Shown here one piece after another: positions 9,455 to 19,051 of a stretch of 64,000 nucleotides of DNA. Both the position numbers and the translations under genes were made by a program. Where the stretch lies: NCBI GenBank assembly GCA_003611745.1, contig RAYF01000007.1:62001-126000 (forward strand), written 5' to 3'. Positions within the stretch are counted from its first letter, which is position 1. Each line of letters starts with the position of its first letter. This DNA is from a bacterium D16-36 (lineage in GTDB: Bacteria; Bacillota; Clostridia; Lachnospirales; Lachnospiraceae). Below the pieces are notes generated by a model, which was given only the letters and a program-made list of their open reading frames with translations, was not told the origin of the DNA and did not search any database.

Positions 9455-9510
9455 AAAAAAAGACCTGCCGAACAGATTTCTAATAAAAGAATCCCATTCA
9501 GCAGGCCTTT
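9455..9510 (-). terminator. Terminator of tRNA-Arg
   Basis: On the minus strand AGGCCTGC pairs with GCAGGTCT across a 32-base loop (9461-9468 with 9501-9508). A run of seven T follows. It begins about 10 bases after the tRNA 3' end. Confidence 0.7.
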
Positions 9511-9518
9511 TTCTAATA

Positions 9519-9592
<74 letters not shown>

Positions 9593-9678
9593 AATCCGTT
9601 TGCTCTTTCAAGCACCGAACGAATTATATTATAACCCAGCTTGTTAAAAATTTCAAGTACTTTTTTTATTTTTTCTAT

Positions 9679-11505
9679 TTAAACATACTTCCGTATCTCC
9701 TGCATCAGATACTCCACCGATTCCTCCACTGTCTGCCCGGCAGTATCAATCGTAATCTCCGGATGCTCCGGAACCTCATATGGGCTTGAGATACCGGAGA
9801 AATTTGGAATTTCGCCTGCCCTCGCTTTCTTATAGAGGCCCTTTACATCCCTCTTCTCGCACTCCTCTATGGAGGTTGCTACATACACCTCTATGAAGCT
9901 GTCATCACCGACAACCTCCCTTGCACTTCTTCTATCCCTGACAAAAGGAGAAATGAAGGAAGTCAGCACAATAAGCCCTGCATCATTCATCAGCTTCGAC
10001 ACTTCTGCAATACGGCGGATATTTTCGATTCTGTCAGATTCCTTAAAGCCCAGATCCTTATTCAGCCCCATGCGGACATTGTCGCCGTCCAGAACCATCG
10101 TATGCTTTCCTTCCGCAAAGAGCCGCTTTTCCAGTTCATTGACAAGTGTAGACTTTCCTGCACCGGAAAGCCCTGTCAGCCAGATTGTCTTTGGCTTCTG
10201 GTCCTTCTGCTTTGCCCGGAGTTCCCTGCTGACATCCATCTCATGCCACGTCAGGTTCCCCTCGCGGCGGAGCGGGTGCTCTACTACACCGCACGCAGAA
10301 GTCATATTGGTAACGCGGTCAATTAGAATGAAGCCGCCTAACTCCTTATAATTAGAGAAAATATCATAAACTATTTTATCAGAACAGCTGATATCACAGA
10401 CCGCAATCTCATTTTTAAACAAACGCTCTGCATTGACCCTCTGCCCTGTATTGACATCCAATTTGTACTTAATATGCATAACAACAGCCGGGACAAGCTG
10501 CGTACCAAGCTTTAAATAATAATTCTTACCCTCAACCAACCTGCTGTCATCCATCCAGAGAAGCTTTGCCGTAAACATCTTCCCCACATCCAGCTTTATA
10601 TCACGAACCATCACGCAGCCTCTAGATACGTCAATCTCACGGTCAAGCTCGACTGTAACAGCCTCTCCCTTGACAGCCGAATCCACCTGCTCCATCATAT
10701 TGTAAATGCTCTTGACTTTTGCCGCCGTATCGTTTGGCAGGACTGTCACTTCATCACCCACATGAATCTCACCGACCTCAATCTGTCCCTGAAATCCCCG
10801 GAATGTACGGTCTGGACGGCTTACCCTCTGAATCGGCAACACAAAACCATCCTGGCTGCTCTTGTCTGACACATCAATTTCTTCCAGATAGGAAAGCAGT
10901 GTCTTATCATGGTACCAGAGCATCGTCTTAGACGGATTTGTGATATTATCGCCTACTGTGGCAGAAACCGGGATTGTAAATAAGGATTCAAACCCATATT
11001 CCTCCGACATAGAACGAATGTCTACCACAATCTGCTTATAAACGCCTTCATCATAATCTACTAAATCCATCTTATTTATAGCATAGACAACATGGCGTAT
11101 TCCCATCAGGGCACAGATGCGGGTATGGCGTTTTGTCTGAATCAGCACACCTTTTGATGCATCCACCAGAATCACCGCCAGATCCGCAAAAGAGGCACCT
11201 ACTGCCATATTTCTTGTGTATTCCTCATGCCCCGGGGTATCTGCTACAATAAAGCTCCTCTTCTCTGTTGTAAAATACCGATATGCTACGTCTATCGTGA
11301 TTCCCTGCTCTCTCTCTGCCATCAGCCCGTCAAGAAGAAGGGAATAATCAATCTCACCGCTGTTGCTTCCAACCTTGCTGTCAAGCTCTAAAGCCCTCTC
11401 CTGATCAGCAAAGAGAAGCTTCGCGTCATATAGCATATGGCCAATCAAAGTGGACTTTCCATCGTCCACACTCCCGCAAGTAATAAATTTTAATAAACTC
11501 TGCAT
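9679..11505 (-). CDS. cysNC: Sulfate adenylyltransferase large subunit / APS kinase fusion (CysNC)
   Basis: This 608-residue bifunctional enzyme of sulfate activation combines two parts. The N-terminal part is the GTPase subunit of ATP sulfurylase: CGSVDDGKST (10-19), DTPGHEEYTRN (89-99) and NKMD (144-147). It drives formation of adenylylsulfate with CysD. The C-terminal 180 or so residues are APS kinase, with GLSGAGKST as P-loop, making PAPS. Such fusions are known (NodQ-like). The start ATG overlaps the cysD stop by one base (TAATG), indicating translational coupling. No PAPS or APS reductase gene lies in the window, so PAPS could serve reduction elsewhere or sulfation. Confidence 0.95.
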   Translation of the reverse strand: MQSLLKFITCGSVDDGKSTLIGHMLYDAKLLFADQERALELDSKVGSNSGEIDYSLLLDGLMAEREQGITIDVAYRYFTTEKRSFIVADTPGHEEYTRNMAVGASFADLAVILVDASKGVLIQTKRHTRICALMGIRHVVYAINKMDLVDYDEGVYKQIVVDIRSMSEEYGFESLFTIPVSATVGDNITNPSKTMLWYHDKTLLSYLEEIDVSDKSSQDGFVLPIQRVSRPDRTFRGFQGQIEVGEIHVGDEVTVLPNDTAAKVKSIYNMMEQVDSAVKGEAVTVELDREIDVSRGCVMVRDIKLDVGKMFTAKLLWMDDSRLVEGKNYYLKLGTQLVPAVVMHIKYKLDVNTGQRVNAERLFKNEIAVCDISCSDKIVYDIFSNYKELGGFILIDRVTNMTSACGVVEHPLRREGNLTWHEMDVSRELRAKQKDQKPKTIWLTGLSGAGKSTLVNELEKRLFAEGKHTMVLDGDNVRMGLNKDLGFKESDRIENIRRIAEVSKLMNDAGLIVLTSFISPFVRDRRSAREVVGDDSFIEVYVATSIEECEKRDVKGLYKKARAGEIPNFSGISSPYEVPEHPEITIDTAGQTVEESVEYLMQEIRKYV

Positions 11506-12404
11506 TAAAAATATCCCTCTCTCTTTCGTCTTTCCATACTACCGGCTGCTTCATTATCAATTACGCGGCTTGTCCGCTCTGAGGAAACTGCACTCAGGGT
11601 TTCCTCAATAATTTCGTCTAATGTAGTGGCATTTGACTCTACTCCTCCAGTCAGAGGATAACAGCCAAGCGTTCGGAAACGGATTGTCTTATTCTCCACC
11701 TTTTCCCCCGGCTGAAGTTTCATCCTGTCGTCATCGACCATAATGATATTACCGTCCCGATATACCACTGGCCTTTCTTTAGCAAAATAGAGAGGTACGA
11801 TATCAATATTTTCCTGCCTGATGTACTGCCAGATATCCTTCTCTGTCCAGTTTGACAACGGGAATACACGAATGCTCTCCCCCTTAAATATTCTTGTATT
11901 ATATAATTTCCACATTTCCGGCCTCTGGTTTTTTGGATCCCATGCCTGAGCCGCATTGCGGAACGAAAATACCCTTTCCTTCGCGCGTGATTTTTCCTCA
12001 TCACGCCGGCCGCCGCCAAAAGCGGCAGTAAACTCATATTTTGAAAGTGCCTGCTTTAAAGCCTGCGTCTTCATTATATCTGTGTATGCAGAACCATGGT
12101 CAAAGGGATTAATCCCCTGTTTTATGCCTTCCTCGTTGCTATACACAATCATATCCAGGCCATATTTTTTTGCAACCTCATCACGAAATTGTATCATTTC
12201 CTTAAATTTCCATGTCGTATCAATGTGCATAAAAGGAAATGGCGGTTTTTCCGGATAAAAAGCCTTTAATGCAAGATGCAGCATGACGGAGCTGTCCTTT
12301 CCAATGGAATACAGCATAACCGGTTTTTCACACTCGGCAGCCACTTCGCGGATAATATAAATCGCTTCGGCTTCCAAAGCCTGTAAATGGGATAACTGTC
12401 TCAT
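11505..12404 (-). CDS. cysD: Sulfate adenylyltransferase small subunit (CysD)
   Basis: A 299-residue PP-loop ATP pyrophosphatase forms adenylylsulfate from ATP and sulfate with the CysN part of the next gene. The motif [14 protein letters not shown] lies near residue 35, and the [17 protein letters not shown] signature typical of CysD is present. An ATG at 12416 is also in frame. I choose 12404 because GAGG stands 6 bases upstream and the product then starts [11 protein letters not shown] as in the family. It overlaps cysNC by one base. The 157 bp upstream hold a TATAAT at 12471-12476 without a convincing -35, so separate transcription from the gene upstream is possible. Confidence 0.95.
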   Translation of the reverse strand: MRQLSHLQALEAEAIYIIREVAAECEKPVMLYSIGKDSSVMLHLALKAFYPEKPPFPFMHIDTTWKFKEMIQFRDEVAKKYGLDMIVYSNEEGIKQGINPFDHGSAYTDIMKTQALKQALSKYEFTAAFGGGRRDEEKSRAKERVFSFRNAAQAWDPKNQRPEMWKLYNTRIFKGESIRVFPLSNWTEKDIWQYIRQENIDIVPLYFAKERPVVYRDGNIIMVDDDRMKLQPGEKVENKTIRFRTLGCYPLTGGVESNATTLDEIIEETLSAVSSERTSRVIDNEAAGSMERRKREGYF

Positions 12405-12561
12405 TCTTAACCTCATTTCTGCGCTGACTTTTACATTTTTTCAAGTTTGAAACTTTAATGATTATAAAACAGCGCCTTTGGCTGCTCTGAAATCATGCTT
12501 CAACCTATCTTTGCAGCCCCCATGTCACAGCGCCTGACCACGGAAACTACCGGTTACACCC

Positions 12562-14103
12562 TCAATCCACCACTCGGATTACATTCTTGAAACGATGCAC
12601 TACATTCCTACTTTCTACTAAAATGTAATATTCATCTGCCTCAAACCCTGCCAGCGATATAGCAAACGAAACTTTCAGTTTCCCAACCGCCATACCAGAA
12701 TAATCCTGCACATACGTGCGTTTCTTTCCCGCAAAATATACCCTGTCAATCCTGCCGGGAAGTATCTGGCTGATAAACAAATCATCACAGAGACGGATAT
12801 TGCTAAAATATATCCTCTCTATCGGCTTCTCCGCCTCCGGCGGCATCTGCCCGTCAAACAATTCTGGTCCATCGACCACTCCAAAAATAACCTGCGCATT
12901 CTTCTGTGCCGGCAGGCAGAACTGCAGTATATCCGGCTGAAAAAGCCAAACCATTTTGACAGCACGGCGGAAATCTACCTGACGCAAAACCTCTCCTGAT
13001 GAAACATCCTTCTCTATCAGGGCGGCTTTACTGTCCTTCTGCTTCTTTTTTCTCAAATCAGAACAAAGTAAAACTGCTTTCTTATCCAGAGAAAAAATCC
13101 GATTGCCTAAAACATTCCCTGCTTCTTCTGGAATGCATCTGCTGACCCTGCCATTAAAGACATCTCTGCTGCCCTCAGGTATGCTGCAGTCCCAATCCGT
13201 CTGCCCGGTCTCAAGATTCAGCTTGACAATCTGCCTGCCGCCAGAAGCTTCTGAAGCTGCTGACAGAAATAACTCCTGTCCTTGCTGTGCCTCCACATCA
13301 AGCACCTGAAAATCCAGCAGAAATGTCCGGTAAACCCTTCCCAGATAATCCATCTCATGATAACGGCAGGGTCTTGCCTTTCCTTCCCTGTTCATACGGT
13401 TTGCCGTACGGTCCTCATATAAAAAATGCCCATTCTCTAAAGGTATCATTCCAATTTTTTTGGAGCGCAATTGTATAGAATACCGAATCGCCCCATTACA
13501 ATCAACTGCAATAGGGTCAAACGCTATACCGCTTACTAATATAAAGGGAAAATGTGACAACTTTTTGTTAAATATTTCCTTTACGCAGTCCTCTTCATTT
13601 CTGGCAGATCCTGAAACATAAATGCGGAGCATCCTGCGCTTTATAACGTTCCCCTCCGTATCAATCATCTCCAGCTCCACCTTATTGCTGCGGTCGAGAT
13701 AAAGCCCCATGACAGGCACACGGTGGCGCGTCGTATACCCTGTCTCACCGAAAAAATCAGCCTCCGGCGTGTCCCCGATGACCCTGTAGCGTATCTTGGC
13801 CTCTTTTGATGAATTAAACAGCAGAAGTGCCGCCTGTTTCACCACATCATAAGGATTTGGTATGACCAGAAGGTGCTGGAATGTATACATATGGTTGTCC
13901 AGTATCTTCTCAAACGCATAATCCCGTACCTGTGTCAGATATGCCTGCTGGGGTACTTTGCGGAAGCCCGACATAATCTTTTTCTGGCTCTCCGGATATA
14001 CCTCCTTTTCATAAGTACGGTCAAGTTTGCGCAAATCACTCTCGCTATATGTTATCTTCGTACCCCGTTTTACATCAACAAAATGATTCCCAAATAGTCC
14101 CAT
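12562..14103 (-). CDS. Arylsulfotransferase (ASST)-fold protein lacking the catalytic histidines
   Basis: The 513-residue product has no signal peptide or membrane segment. Residues 78-165 resemble the N-terminal Ig-like domain of bacterial ASST: LLVIPNPYDVVKQAALLLF, then VPVMGLYLDRSNKVELEMID. From about 185 the propeller part follows, with FDPIAVDCNGAIRY (195-208), MIPLENGHFLYED (219-231) and YHEMDYLGRVYRT (248-260). E. coli-type ASST is periplasmic and uses several histidines, including a transiently sulfated one. Here no histidine occurs between H249 and H503, so that chemistry looks lost. The start has AAGGAG 7 bases upstream. It lies directly upstream of cysD/cysNC. It could be a structural or binding relative. 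The family call is from memory of the E. coli sequence. Confidence 0.65.
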   Translation of the reverse strand: MGLFGNHFVDVKRGTKITYSESDLRKLDRTYEKEVYPESQKKIMSGFRKVPQQAYLTQVRDYAFEKILDNHMYTFQHLLVIPNPYDVVKQAALLLFNSSKEAKIRYRVIGDTPEADFFGETGYTTRHRVPVMGLYLDRSNKVELEMIDTEGNVIKRRMLRIYVSGSARNEEDCVKEIFNKKLSHFPFILVSGIAFDPIAVDCNGAIRYSIQLRSKKIGMIPLENGHFLYEDRTANRMNREGKARPCRYHEMDYLGRVYRTFLLDFQVLDVEAQQGQELFLSAASEASGGRQIVKLNLETGQTDWDCSIPEGSRDVFNGRVSRCIPEEAGNVLGNRIFSLDKKAVLLCSDLRKKKQKDSKAALIEKDVSSGEVLRQVDFRRAVKMVWLFQPDILQFCLPAQKNAQVIFGVVDGPELFDGQMPPEAEKPIERIYFSNIRLCDDLFISQILPGRIDRVYFAGKKRTYVQDYSGMAVGKLKVSFAISLAGFEADEYYILVESRNVVHRFKNVIRVVD

Positions 14104-14150
14104 CCGCCAACTCCTTCTAAACAGCCTGAGGGAATCCCCTCTTTATGTTA

Positions 14151-16463
14151 TTACAGTTTCATTGTCAACTGAATCCTCTGCTTCTTTACATCGACACTCA
14201 TCACTTTGACATCCACAACATCCCCGACACTGACAACTTCCAGAGGATGCTTGACAAATTTTTTATTGGAGATCTGGGAAATATGCACCAGCCCGTCCTG
14301 ATGGACGCCTATATCCACAAAAGCCCCAAAGTCTATGACATTCCGTACGGTACCTTTTAAAATCATGCCTTCTTTTAAGTCTTTCATTTCTAATACATCA
14401 GTCCGTAAAATAGGCTTTGGCATCTCGTCGCGCGGGTCTCTTGCCGGCTTTTCCAGTTCCTTCAAAATATCTGTCAGCGTAATCTCACCAATGCCAAGCT
14501 CTGCCGCCATCCCCTTCTTATCCTTTACCTTAGCTGCAAGGCTTGGAACATTGCCTGCCTGCCCCGTTTTCCGGCTCTCCTCCACCGTTATGCCGCTGCT
14601 GCCAAATGCCTTGGCAAATGCAGCGCCAAAGGCTGTATTTGTGTTTCTTACCTGAAATTCTTTTTTCTCAGGCTGTTTCTTCTGCTTTGCCGACACCGTC
14701 TTTTTTGCAGCCTCGCTCTGCAATTTTTTAACATCATCCATCGTCATCCCAAGCTTCTTTAACAGAAGATTGGCCGCATCATATGTTTCCGGGTGGACGC
14801 TGGTGGCGTCCAAAGGATTATCCCCATCCTGGATGCGCATAAAGCCTGCACACTGCTCAAACGCTTTCGGCCCCAGTTTCGGCACCTTTAAAAGTTCTTT
14901 GCGGTTTTGGAATCTTCCATTCTCCTCGCGGAATACAACTATATTCTTCGCTATTGCTTTTGATATCCCCGAAATATACTCTAACAGCGATGCAGAAGCC
15001 GTGTTCAGGTCAACTCCCACTTTATTTACACAGTCCTCCACCACACCGGACAATGTTTCCGAGAGCTTTTTCTGATTCATGTCATGCTGATACTGCCCCA
15101 CGCCGATAGACTGCGGATCTATCTTAACAAGCTCGGCCAAAGGATCCTGCAGCCTTCTGGCAATGGACGCCGCACTTCTCTGTCCCACATCAAAATTCGG
15201 AAACTCTTCTGTTGCCAATTTGCTTGCAGAATATACCGAAGCCCCCGCTTCGTTCACAATAATATACTGTACAGGTTTATCCATCTCTTTTATCATTTCC
15301 GCAATAATCTGTTCTGATTCCCTTGATGCAGTCCCATTTCCCACAGAAATCAGGGAGATGCCGTATTTTTCAATCAGCTTTTTAACAATCCTCTTCGTCT
15401 CTTCTACCTTGTTCTGCGGCGCAGTCGGATAGACAACCGTCGTATCCAGAACTTTCCCTGTCGCATCAACTACAGCAAGCTTGCAGCCGGTACGGAATGC
15501 AGGATCCCATCCAAGCACATTGCGGCCGGCAATCGGCGGCTGCATTAAAAGCTGCTCCAGATTTTTGCCAAACACCTTTATGGCGCCGTCCTCCGCTTTT
15601 TCTGTCAAATCGTTACGGATCTCCCTCTCAATTGCCGGGGCAATCAGGCGTTTATAGCTGTCCTCAACCGCCTCCGCTAAAATCGGTTCTGTATTATCAT
15701 TTTGTGCTGTTATAACCTGCTTTTTCAGATACTGCAGGATGCGTTCTTCCGGTGCTTCCATCTTCACAGACAGAAACTTTTCCTTCTCGCCGCGGTTCAG
15801 GGCAAGTACGCGGTGCCCCGCCATATCCTTTATCTCTTCCTGATAATCATAATACATTTCATAGACAGACTGCGCCTTCTCATCTTTTGCCACGGAAAGA
15901 ATCCGCCCCTCTTCAAATGTAATCTTTCTTATATACATCCGGTAACCGGCATTGTCGGAAATCTCTTCTGCGATAATATCTCTGGCCCCTGCAATCGCTT
16001 CTTCTGCGTCTGCCACTTCCTTTTCCTCCGAGACATACTTTTCTGCCTCTTCCCTCACCGGAGTAGCTGTTTCCTGCTGCAAAATAAACGCAGACAGCCC
16101 CTCTAACCCCTTTTCTTTGGCGATTGTCGCCCTTGTCCTTCTCTTTGGGCGGTATGGGCGGTACAGATCATCCACCTCGACCTGCGTCTGGGCTGCTGTA
16201 ATCTGCGCCCTTAATTCCTCCGTCAGCTTTCCCTGCTCCTCAATGCTTGAGAGCACCTGCTCTTTCTTTTCCTCCAGATTCCTGAGGTAGACAAGCCGCT
16301 CATAAAGATTCCTAAGCTGCTCATCATCCAGGGAACCATGTGCTTCTTTCCGGTATCTGGCAATAAACGGAATCGTATTCCCCTCATCAATCAAATTTAC
16401 GGCTGCCTCTGCCTGCCAGAGTTTTATTCCAAGCTCTTCCGCTATTTTCTGGTATATATTCAT
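14151..16463 (-). CDS. tex: Tex-family RNA-binding transcription accessory protein
   Basis: The 770-residue product shows the full Tex layout: an N-terminal helical region (MNIYQKIAEELGIKLWQAEAA), a YqgF-like RNase H fold in the middle (LGWDPAFRTGCKLAVVDATG), helix-hairpin-helix motifs (VGVDLNTASASLLEYISGIS and LLKVPKLGPKAFEQCAGF), and a C-terminal S1 domain (KGTVRNVIDFGAFVDIGVHQ). Tex binds nucleic acid and affects transcription elongation and RNA turnover in the cytoplasm. An Ala/Lys-rich insert sits just before the S1 part. I use the ATG at 16463 because GGGAGG lies 6 bases upstream. The in-frame start at 16496 has no such site. Confidence 0.93.
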   Translation of the reverse strand: MNIYQKIAEELGIKLWQAEAAVNLIDEGNTIPFIARYRKEAHGSLDDEQLRNLYERLVYLRNLEEKKEQVLSSIEEQGKLTEELRAQITAAQTQVEVDDLYRPYRPKRRTRATIAKEKGLEGLSAFILQQETATPVREEAEKYVSEEKEVADAEEAIAGARDIIAEEISDNAGYRMYIRKITFEEGRILSVAKDEKAQSVYEMYYDYQEEIKDMAGHRVLALNRGEKEKFLSVKMEAPEERILQYLKKQVITAQNDNTEPILAEAVEDSYKRLIAPAIEREIRNDLTEKAEDGAIKVFGKNLEQLLMQPPIAGRNVLGWDPAFRTGCKLAVVDATGKVLDTTVVYPTAPQNKVEETKRIVKKLIEKYGISLISVGNGTASRESEQIIAEMIKEMDKPVQYIIVNEAGASVYSASKLATEEFPNFDVGQRSAASIARRLQDPLAELVKIDPQSIGVGQYQHDMNQKKLSETLSGVVEDCVNKVGVDLNTASASLLEYISGISKAIAKNIVVFREENGRFQNRKELLKVPKLGPKAFEQCAGFMRIQDGDNPLDATSVHPETYDAANLLLKKLGMTMDDVKKLQSEAAKKTVSAKQKKQPEKKEFQVRNTNTAFGAAFAKAFGSSGITVEESRKTGQAGNVPSLAAKVKDKKGMAAELGIGEITLTDILKELEKPARDPRDEMPKPILRTDVLEMKDLKEGMILKGTVRNVIDFGAFVDIGVHQDGLVHISQISNKKFVKHPLEVVSVGDVVDVKVMSVDVKKQRIQLTMKL

Positions 16464-16506
16464 AATAATCCTCCCATGCCGCTTTTGGCGGCGCAAAACC
16501 TCTTTT

Positions 16507-16535
16507 AAAAAGGCACCGCCTGCGCTGGTGCCCTC
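16507..16535 (-). terminator. Terminator after lysC
   Basis: On the minus strand GGCACC pairs with GGTGCC around a 9-base GC-rich loop. TTTTT follows (AAAAA at 16507-16511 on plus). It lies about 55 bp after the lysC stop and before tex. Confidence 0.65.
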
Positions 16536-16590
16536 TTTTCATTACTATATTTAGGATATTCAGATAAATCATTCATCGCAATTCCCCATC

Positions 16591-17802
16591 CTATTTTGCC
16601 AGAGAAAACGCCTCATGTACTGCTTGGGCGGCATCTTCTGTGAATTTTTCATCAATCAGGACAGTTACACGGATCTCAGATGTAGAAATCTGCCTGATAT
16701 TGATACCGGCATCATAGAGTGCCTCAAACATCTTGGCAGCAACGCCCGGATTTGACATCATGCCGGCGCCTACCACGGATACCTTTGCCACATCTTTTGT
16801 AACAGTAACTTTCTCACATTTGAGGCTGGTCTGGCTGTGACGCTCCAATGTCTCCATTGCAACCTCCTCCATATCCTCCGTAACAGTAAAGCTGATATCC
16901 TGTGTGCCGCCGTGCTCTACCGACTGCAGGATCATATCAACATTTACCATATGGTTAGCCAGATGCTGGAATAATTTGAATGCAACACCCGGCTTATTTT
17001 CAAGCCCTTCCACTGCAAACTGCACAACATTTTTATCTGTGGCAACTCCACTCACTAACATTTTCTCCATCTTACTCTCCTCCTTAACAACAGTTCCTTC
17101 ACTTGTGTTTAAACTGGAACGGACTACTAACTGTACGCCATATTTTTTTGCCATCTCAACAGAACGGTTGTGCAGCACACCGGCACCGAGGCTTGCAAGC
17201 TCCAGCATCTCGTCATAGGTAATCTCATCCAGCTTGCGGGCTGTTGATACAATACGTGGATCTGCAGTAAATACACCGTCTACATCCGTATATATCTCAC
17301 AGGCATCTGCATGCAGGGCAGCCGCCAATGCTACTGCTGTCGTATCTGAGCCGCCGCGCCCTAACGTTGTAAAATCATCAAATTTGCTGATACCCTGAAA
17401 TCCTGTTATTACCACAATGCGCCGATTGCCTAACTCAAAACGGATTCTTTGTACATCAATCTTCTTTAATCTGGCGTTGCCGTAATCTGCTGTTGTATGC
17501 ATTGCAACCTGAAATGCATTCAGAGACACGGCCGGTACCCCGAGTGAATCCATTGCCATTGCCATCAAGGCAACGGAAGTCTGTTCACCGGTTGTCAGAA
17601 GCATATCTAACTCTCTCTTGGATGCTTTAGGATTGATATCCTCTGCCATCTGAAGAAGTACATCTGTCTGCTTTCCCATTGCCGAAAGAACTACAACAAT
17701 CTGATGCCCTTTCTGATAATCCTCAATGCAGCGCTTTGCCACATTAAAAATTCTCTCTTTATTGGCAACTGAAGTACCGCCAAATTTCTTTACTATTAAC
17801 AT
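16591..17802 (-). CDS. lysC: Aspartate kinase
   Basis: The 403-residue product catalyses the first step of the aspartate pathway to lysine, threonine and methionine. KFGGTSV (6-12) is the amino-acid-kinase signature, and FTTLGRGGSDTTAVALAAAL lies near 145. Two C-terminal ACT domains follow (from about 265, with VEGLENKPGVAFKLFQHLA and VSVVGAGMMSNPGVAAKMFEAL), implying allosteric control by an end product. AGGAGG stands 6 bases upstream of ATG. It is the last gene of hom-(homoserine kinase-like)-lysC, starting 30 bp after the preceding gene, and a terminator follows. Which amino acid inhibits it cannot be read. Confidence 0.95.
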   Translation of the reverse strand: MLIVKKFGGTSVANKERIFNVAKRCIEDYQKGHQIVVVLSAMGKQTDVLLQMAEDINPKASKRELDMLLTTGEQTSVALMAMAMDSLGVPAVSLNAFQVAMHTTADYGNARLKKIDVQRIRFELGNRRIVVITGFQGISKFDDFTTLGRGGSDTTAVALAAALHADACEIYTDVDGVFTADPRIVSTARKLDEITYDEMLELASLGAGVLHNRSVEMAKKYGVQLVVRSSLNTSEGTVVKEESKMEKMLVSGVATDKNVVQFAVEGLENKPGVAFKLFQHLANHMVNVDMILQSVEHGGTQDISFTVTEDMEEVAMETLERHSQTSLKCEKVTVTKDVAKVSVVGAGMMSNPGVAAKMFEALYDAGINIRQISTSEIRVTVLIDEKFTEDAAQAVHEAFSLAK

Positions 17803-17832
17803 ATCTTCCTCCTAAATCGCTCTGTTCATATT

Positions 17833-19035
17833 CTACTTTTCTAATAATTTACTCATCAATGTAAATCCATGTTCCACTTCTATCCCGCCTGCCCTCGCAG
17901 ATTCCTCATTATATAAACCGCCAGAGCCATTTTCCAACCTGCTGTCATAGAGCATATATGGAACCGGGTCAGATGTATGTGTGCGGCACGAAATCGGCGT
18001 CGGATGGTCCGGCATGATTAACATGCGGTAATCCTCCCCAGACTGCCCCATCTTCTCCACCACTCTGGACAATACCCTGCCGTCCAGATATTCGATAGCC
18101 TTAATCTTCCGCTCAAGGCTGCCCTGATGCCCCATTTCATCAGGAGCCTCCATATGGATATATACGAAATCAAATCCATCCCCCAGAACAGCCTTCACCG
18201 CAGCATCTGCCTTGCCTTCCCAATTGGTCGCCAATGTACCGTCTGCACCATCTACTTCAATATTCACCATCTGTGCCCCTACAGCGATTCCCTTTAACAA
18301 ATCAACTGCAGAAATCATAGCGCCCTTTTTCCCATATTTCCCCTCAAAAGAATCTAGGACCGGCTTCGTCCCAGCCCCCCAGAACCAGATAGAATTTGCC
18401 TTATTCAAACCCTTTGCTGCACGCTCTATATTAATGGGGTGGTTATTCAGAATATCATAACTTCTCTTCATCATTTCACGAAGTTTATCGTCAGCCGGAA
18501 GATGTCTGCCAATCACCTGCCCCAGCACATCATGCGGAGGCGTCAGTTCAGCCACTTCCCCCTTATCCCAGATCATAAGGTGGCGGTAACTTGTCCCAAC
18601 ATAATACCGATAAACTTCATTATCCATTTCTTTTTTAATTGCCTCTAACAGCACAGCCGCATCCTCTGTTGATATTTCACCAGAACTGTGGTCAATAATT
18701 GTCTTCTCCTCATAAGGCAGGCTATCATCCGATACCGTTACAATATTACAGCGGATAGCTATGTCTGTATCCTTCATCGGCACCCCGATACTTAATGCCT
18801 CTAATGGGGAACGGCCGGTATAATATACTTTGGGGTCATAACCTAACACTGCAAGATTTGCCGTATCGCTGCCCGGTTTCATCCCTTCCGGAATCGTATG
18901 GGCAAGCCCCACCTCAGATTTCTGCGCTAAACTGTCCATAACAGGCGTCTTAGCGTACATCAAAGGCGTCCTGCCGCCAATCTCAGCAATGGGTTCATCC
19001 GCCATCCCGTCTCCCAAAACAACAATGTATTTCAT
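17833..19035 (-). CDS. ApgM-type phosphoglycerate mutase-like protein, proposed homoserine kinase
   Basis: The 400-residue product belongs to the archaeal-type cofactor-independent phosphoglycerate mutase branch of the alkaline phosphatase superfamily. Metal and nucleophile motifs are VLGDGMAD at the N-terminus, SDTANLAVLGYDP with the catalytic serine, and MPDHPTPISCRTHTSDPVPY near the C-terminus. A subgroup of this family sits with threonine-biosynthesis genes and is proposed to act as a homoserine kinase. Placement between hom and lysC supports that reading. The window shows no GHMP-type thrB. The start at 19035 has GGGAGG 7 bases upstream and leaves a 16-bp gap from hom. A longer frame reaches 19062 without a good site. 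Mutase activity remains the alternative. Confidence 0.85.
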   Translation of the reverse strand: MKYIVVLGDGMADEPIAEIGGRTPLMYAKTPVMDSLAQKSEVGLAHTIPEGMKPGSDTANLAVLGYDPKVYYTGRSPLEALSIGVPMKDTDIAIRCNIVTVSDDSLPYEEKTIIDHSSGEISTEDAAVLLEAIKKEMDNEVYRYYVGTSYRHLMIWDKGEVAELTPPHDVLGQVIGRHLPADDKLREMMKRSYDILNNHPINIERAAKGLNKANSIWFWGAGTKPVLDSFEGKYGKKGAMISAVDLLKGIAVGAQMVNIEVDGADGTLATNWEGKADAAVKAVLGDGFDFVYIHMEAPDEMGHQGSLERKIKAIEYLDGRVLSRVVEKMGQSGEDYRMLIMPDHPTPISCRTHTSDPVPYMLYDSRLENGSGGLYNEESARAGGIEVEHGFTLMSKLLEK

Positions 19036-19051
19036 GCTCAAGCCTCCCTGC

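Noticed and set aside
12417-12561. S-box or T-box leader before cysD
   Set aside because: No conserved aptamer blocks or T-box NGGUGGNA sequence could be found; only a TATAAT and short direct repeats (CAGCGCCT).
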